Assembly (NCBI GenBank): GCA_964392105.1
Contig: CAYMPA010000060.1
Coordinates: forward strand, 1-15,697
DNA from: UBA7359 sp964392105
GTDB taxonomy: Bacteria; Pseudomonadota; Gammaproteobacteria; Eutrophobiales; Eutrophobiaceae
Reading direction: 5' to 3'
DNA: 15,697 nucleotides
Positions within the stretch are counted from its first letter, which is position 1; each line of letters begins with the position of its first letter. Below the pieces are notes generated by a model. That model did not search any database and had not been told where the DNA came from. It was given only the letters and a program-made list of their open reading frames with translations. This document shows, one piece after another, positions 14,251 to 15,697 of the stretch. The translations under genes were made by a program, and so were the position numbers.

Positions 14251-14753
14251 TGATTCTTTTTGCTTAATAGTTCAAGACAATGTGACAACATCATGGGACA
14301 GGCTGATTCAATCATATCCAGTACCTGTTTAAAACCGGCAGTGCCGCCATAGTATGGATCAGGGACTGAAAGCGCATCAAAATTATTTTTATAACCATCA
14401 AGAAATGTCCCTAATAATCGTACATGTTGTTTTGAACCTCCCACCATTGATTCCAAATAAAATAGATTATCTGTATCCATAGCCACAACCAGATCAAATG
14501 TTTCCATATCCTGCACTGTAACTTTACGCGCAAGTGATTGAAGTTGGTAACCACGCCTTGCTGCAACTTCACGCATGCGTGTATCTGCCGGCTGTCCTTC
14601 GTGATAGGCAATAGTGCCGGCTGATTCAATGTGGATTTGATCAGCATAACCTTTATCTTCAACAAAGTGTTGAAAAACGCCTTCGCCTGTTGGTGAACGA
14701 CAGATATTTCCCATGCAGACAAACAGAACAGTGACTTTATTTTCTGAACCCAT
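14247..14753 (-). CDS. Low-molecular-weight protein tyrosine phosphatase
   Basis: A 168-aa cytoplasmic phosphatase with the P-loop VCMGNICRSPTGEG at 12-25 (nucleophile C13, R19, S20) and the general-acid motif DPYYGG (D132). Length and motif order fit class II LMW-PTPs. It lies between the DUF2288 gene (8-bp gap upstream) and the fructosamine-kinase gene (ATGA overlap downstream), and no capsule or tyrosine-kinase genes are nearby. That context favours a role with the deglycation kinase, for example dephosphorylating sugar phosphates or a regulatory protein, over control of polysaccharide export. The linkage is seen; the role is inferred. Confidence 0.93.
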   Translation of the reverse strand: MGSENKVTVLFVCMGNICRSPTGEGVFQHFVEDKGYADQIHIESAGTIAYHEGQPADTRMREVAARRGYQLQSLARKVTVQDMETFDLVVAMDTDNLFYLESMVGGSKQHVRLLGTFLDGYKNNFDALSVPDPYYGGTAGFKQVLDMIESACPMMLSHCLELLSKKNQ

Positions 14754-14761
14754 GTCAATAA

Positions 14762-15079
14762 TTAATCTACTATTGGTTGTACTAATACCCAGGGTTTAAT
14801 CACAACGGCCCAGACAAGTACATTAGTTTCATGCCATGCACTTGCCTGTTCATCACTTACATTGGCAACAAGCCCTTCTGCCATCCATTCTTCCAATTGT
14901 TTTTTATTATCTTCAGACAATTCATAGGCAACATTAACCAGATCCAGTTTATGCGAAACATAGATTGCCATGCCTTTGGCAAAGAACGGTAACAATTCTG
15001 CCCAGACTATCTTTGATGTTTCTGAATTTAATTTAGCCAGGACCTCTTCTGGTGTCCCATCGTTAATATTTTCTGTCAT
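14762..15079 (-). CDS. DUF2288 domain-containing protein
   Basis: A 105-aa acidic soluble protein matching DUF2288 over its whole length: ETSKIVWAELLPFFAKGMAIYVSHKLDLVNVAYE (19-52) and the closing WAVVIKPWVLVQP (90-102). Members occur mainly in gammaproteobacteria and cyanobacteria and have no known activity. It is the first gene of a three-gene unit with LMW-PTP and fructosamine kinase. A TATAAT-like hexamer on the minus strand lies only 6 nt before the ATG and no Shine-Dalgarno is visible, so a very short or leaderless transcript is possible. Confidence 0.88.
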   Translation of the reverse strand: MTENINDGTPEEVLAKLNSETSKIVWAELLPFFAKGMAIYVSHKLDLVNVAYELSEDNKKQLEEWMAEGLVANVSDEQASAWHETNVLVWAVVIKPWVLVQPIVD

Positions 15080-15229
15080 ATAAAATTATATAAAATGAAA
15101 ATTCTGGTGAAGATTATAACGATAAGCGAAGTGTTAATAAAAATTCATTCATCAATTTCAATAATTATTAAATATTTATCATGTTCCTGCCGATATACAG
15201 GCTAAGAAACAATAATGCAGGAGCATTTC

Positions 15230-15577
15230 GTGAAAGATCGTCGCAATTTTTCCAGAGAACAAGCGGATTGGGTGGCAGAAGTTTATACAGAAGACACTAC
15301 CTATACGGCACCAGTCAGGAATCTCTCCCTCGGTGGTGCAGAACTTATGCGTCCACCTCTTTGGAAACCAGAGCAAAATAATTTATACAAGATTAGCTTT
15401 AGCGATATGGTTCCTTCTCATACACTTTATGTGCATATGCAAGTATGTTGGATAACAAAAACATATGTTGGTTTAAAATTTCATGAATTGGGATCGAACG
15501 AGGAAGTTAGGTTGAATAAAATTATCTCTAGTATCTCCAGAACAGCTGTCTTGGAAGATGGTCACTTTGTAATGTAA
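15230..15577 (+). CDS. PilZ domain-containing protein (canonical motifs)
   Basis: A 115-aa single-domain PilZ protein with both c-di-GMP-binding motifs intact: RxxxR (R5-N-F-S-R9) and NxSxxG (N31-L-S33-L-G-G36). The barrel closes at VGLKFHELG. It is expected to act as a c-di-GMP-responsive effector in the cytoplasm; the partner is unknown. The start is set at GTG 15230 because AGGAG ends 6 nt before it. The in-frame ATG at 15215 would place that site inside the coding region and has only a weak site of its own. It is divergent from the DUF2288 operon, with about 150 bp of AT-rich sequence between. Confidence 0.82.
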   Translation: MKDRRNFSREQADWVAEVYTEDTTYTAPVRNLSLGGAELMRPPLWKPEQNNLYKISFSDMVPSHTLYVHMQVCWITKTYVGLKFHELGSNEEVRLNKIISSISRTAVLEDGHFVM

Positions 15578-15586
15578 CGATATCGG

Positions 15587-15671
15587 GTCAGATTTAAGTC
15601 TGACTCTCGTCATACATGCCGTTCCACTGCTCGCATATAAACTAAATTGTAGTAGCTCAGACTTAATCTGA
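15587..15671. repeat. Pair of REP-like palindromes in inverted arrangement
   Basis: GTCAGATTTAAGTCTGAC (15587-15604) is a near-perfect palindrome. TCAGACTTAATCTGA (15657-15671), read on the minus strand, is the same sequence lacking one T. They are separated by about 52 bp and lie directly downstream of the PilZ gene, so they form both small hairpins and a larger inverted pair. This resembles a paired REP unit; a role as transcription terminator or mRNA 3'-end is possible. Relation to 10446-10467 is through the shared core TTAAGTCTG. Confidence 0.6.
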
Positions 15672-15697
15672 CACTTTCTTAAAACAGGGTTCAACCT

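Noticed and set aside
14411..14758. Minus-strand 115-codon frame overlapping the LMW-PTP gene
   Set aside because: It is an out-of-frame shadow of the phosphatase, whose P-loop and DPYY motif fix the real frame.

Overview
The window reads as a stretch of an AT-rich gammaproteobacterial chromosome. The evidence is the gene set: an Uup-type ABC-F ATPase, a DUF2288 protein, a low-molecular-weight tyrosine phosphatase paired with a fructosamine-kinase homologue, two small PilZ proteins and two transmembrane Ser/Thr kinases. No rRNA, tRNA, CRISPR array, transposase or integrase was found. The exact lineage cannot be fixed from this window; a free-living environmental or marine gammaproteobacterium is a guess.

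Layout. 1-96 holds degenerate repeat-like sequence. 97-3448 (minus) carries a Ser/Thr kinase with a C-terminal repeat region, a YdjA-type nitroreductase and an exported coiled-coil protein. 3449-3890 is a promoter-like region followed by a broken secreted-protein gene on the plus strand. 3850-6772 is a run of six small, functionally unrelated genes, all on the minus strand: DUF1330, a 46-aa orphan, DUF1304, an AlkD-like DNA glycosylase, a DGC-domain protein with an internal deletion, and a VOC/glyoxalase-fold protein. The VOC gene is followed two bases after its stop codon by an 89-bp element with the layout of an integron attC site. This makes the block look like a gene-cassette island without a visible integrase. 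A PilZ gene (plus) and a large Cache-domain Ser/Thr kinase (minus) converge at about 7.5 kb. Upstream of the kinase is a dimeric dUTPase gene carrying a 21-bp in-frame tandem duplication in its catalytic helix. A perfect 22-bp palindrome separates it from the divergent pair uup-DMT transporter. The DMT gene converges on, and shares stop-codon bases with, an operon read leftward: DUF2288, LMW-PTP, fructosamine kinase. A second PilZ gene closes the window, followed by two palindromes related to the 22-bp one.

How the genes work together. The clearest functional unit is the LMW-PTP/fructosamine-kinase pair, which overlaps by ATGA and probably belongs to protein deglycation. Two sensor-type kinases and two PilZ (c-di-GMP effector fold) proteins suggest a signalling-rich genome, but nothing in the sequence ties them into one pathway. 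The points most worth checking are the attC-like site and its island, the duplicated metal-binding motif in the dUTPase, the DGC protein that lacks its DGC segment, and the shared palindromic repeat family.
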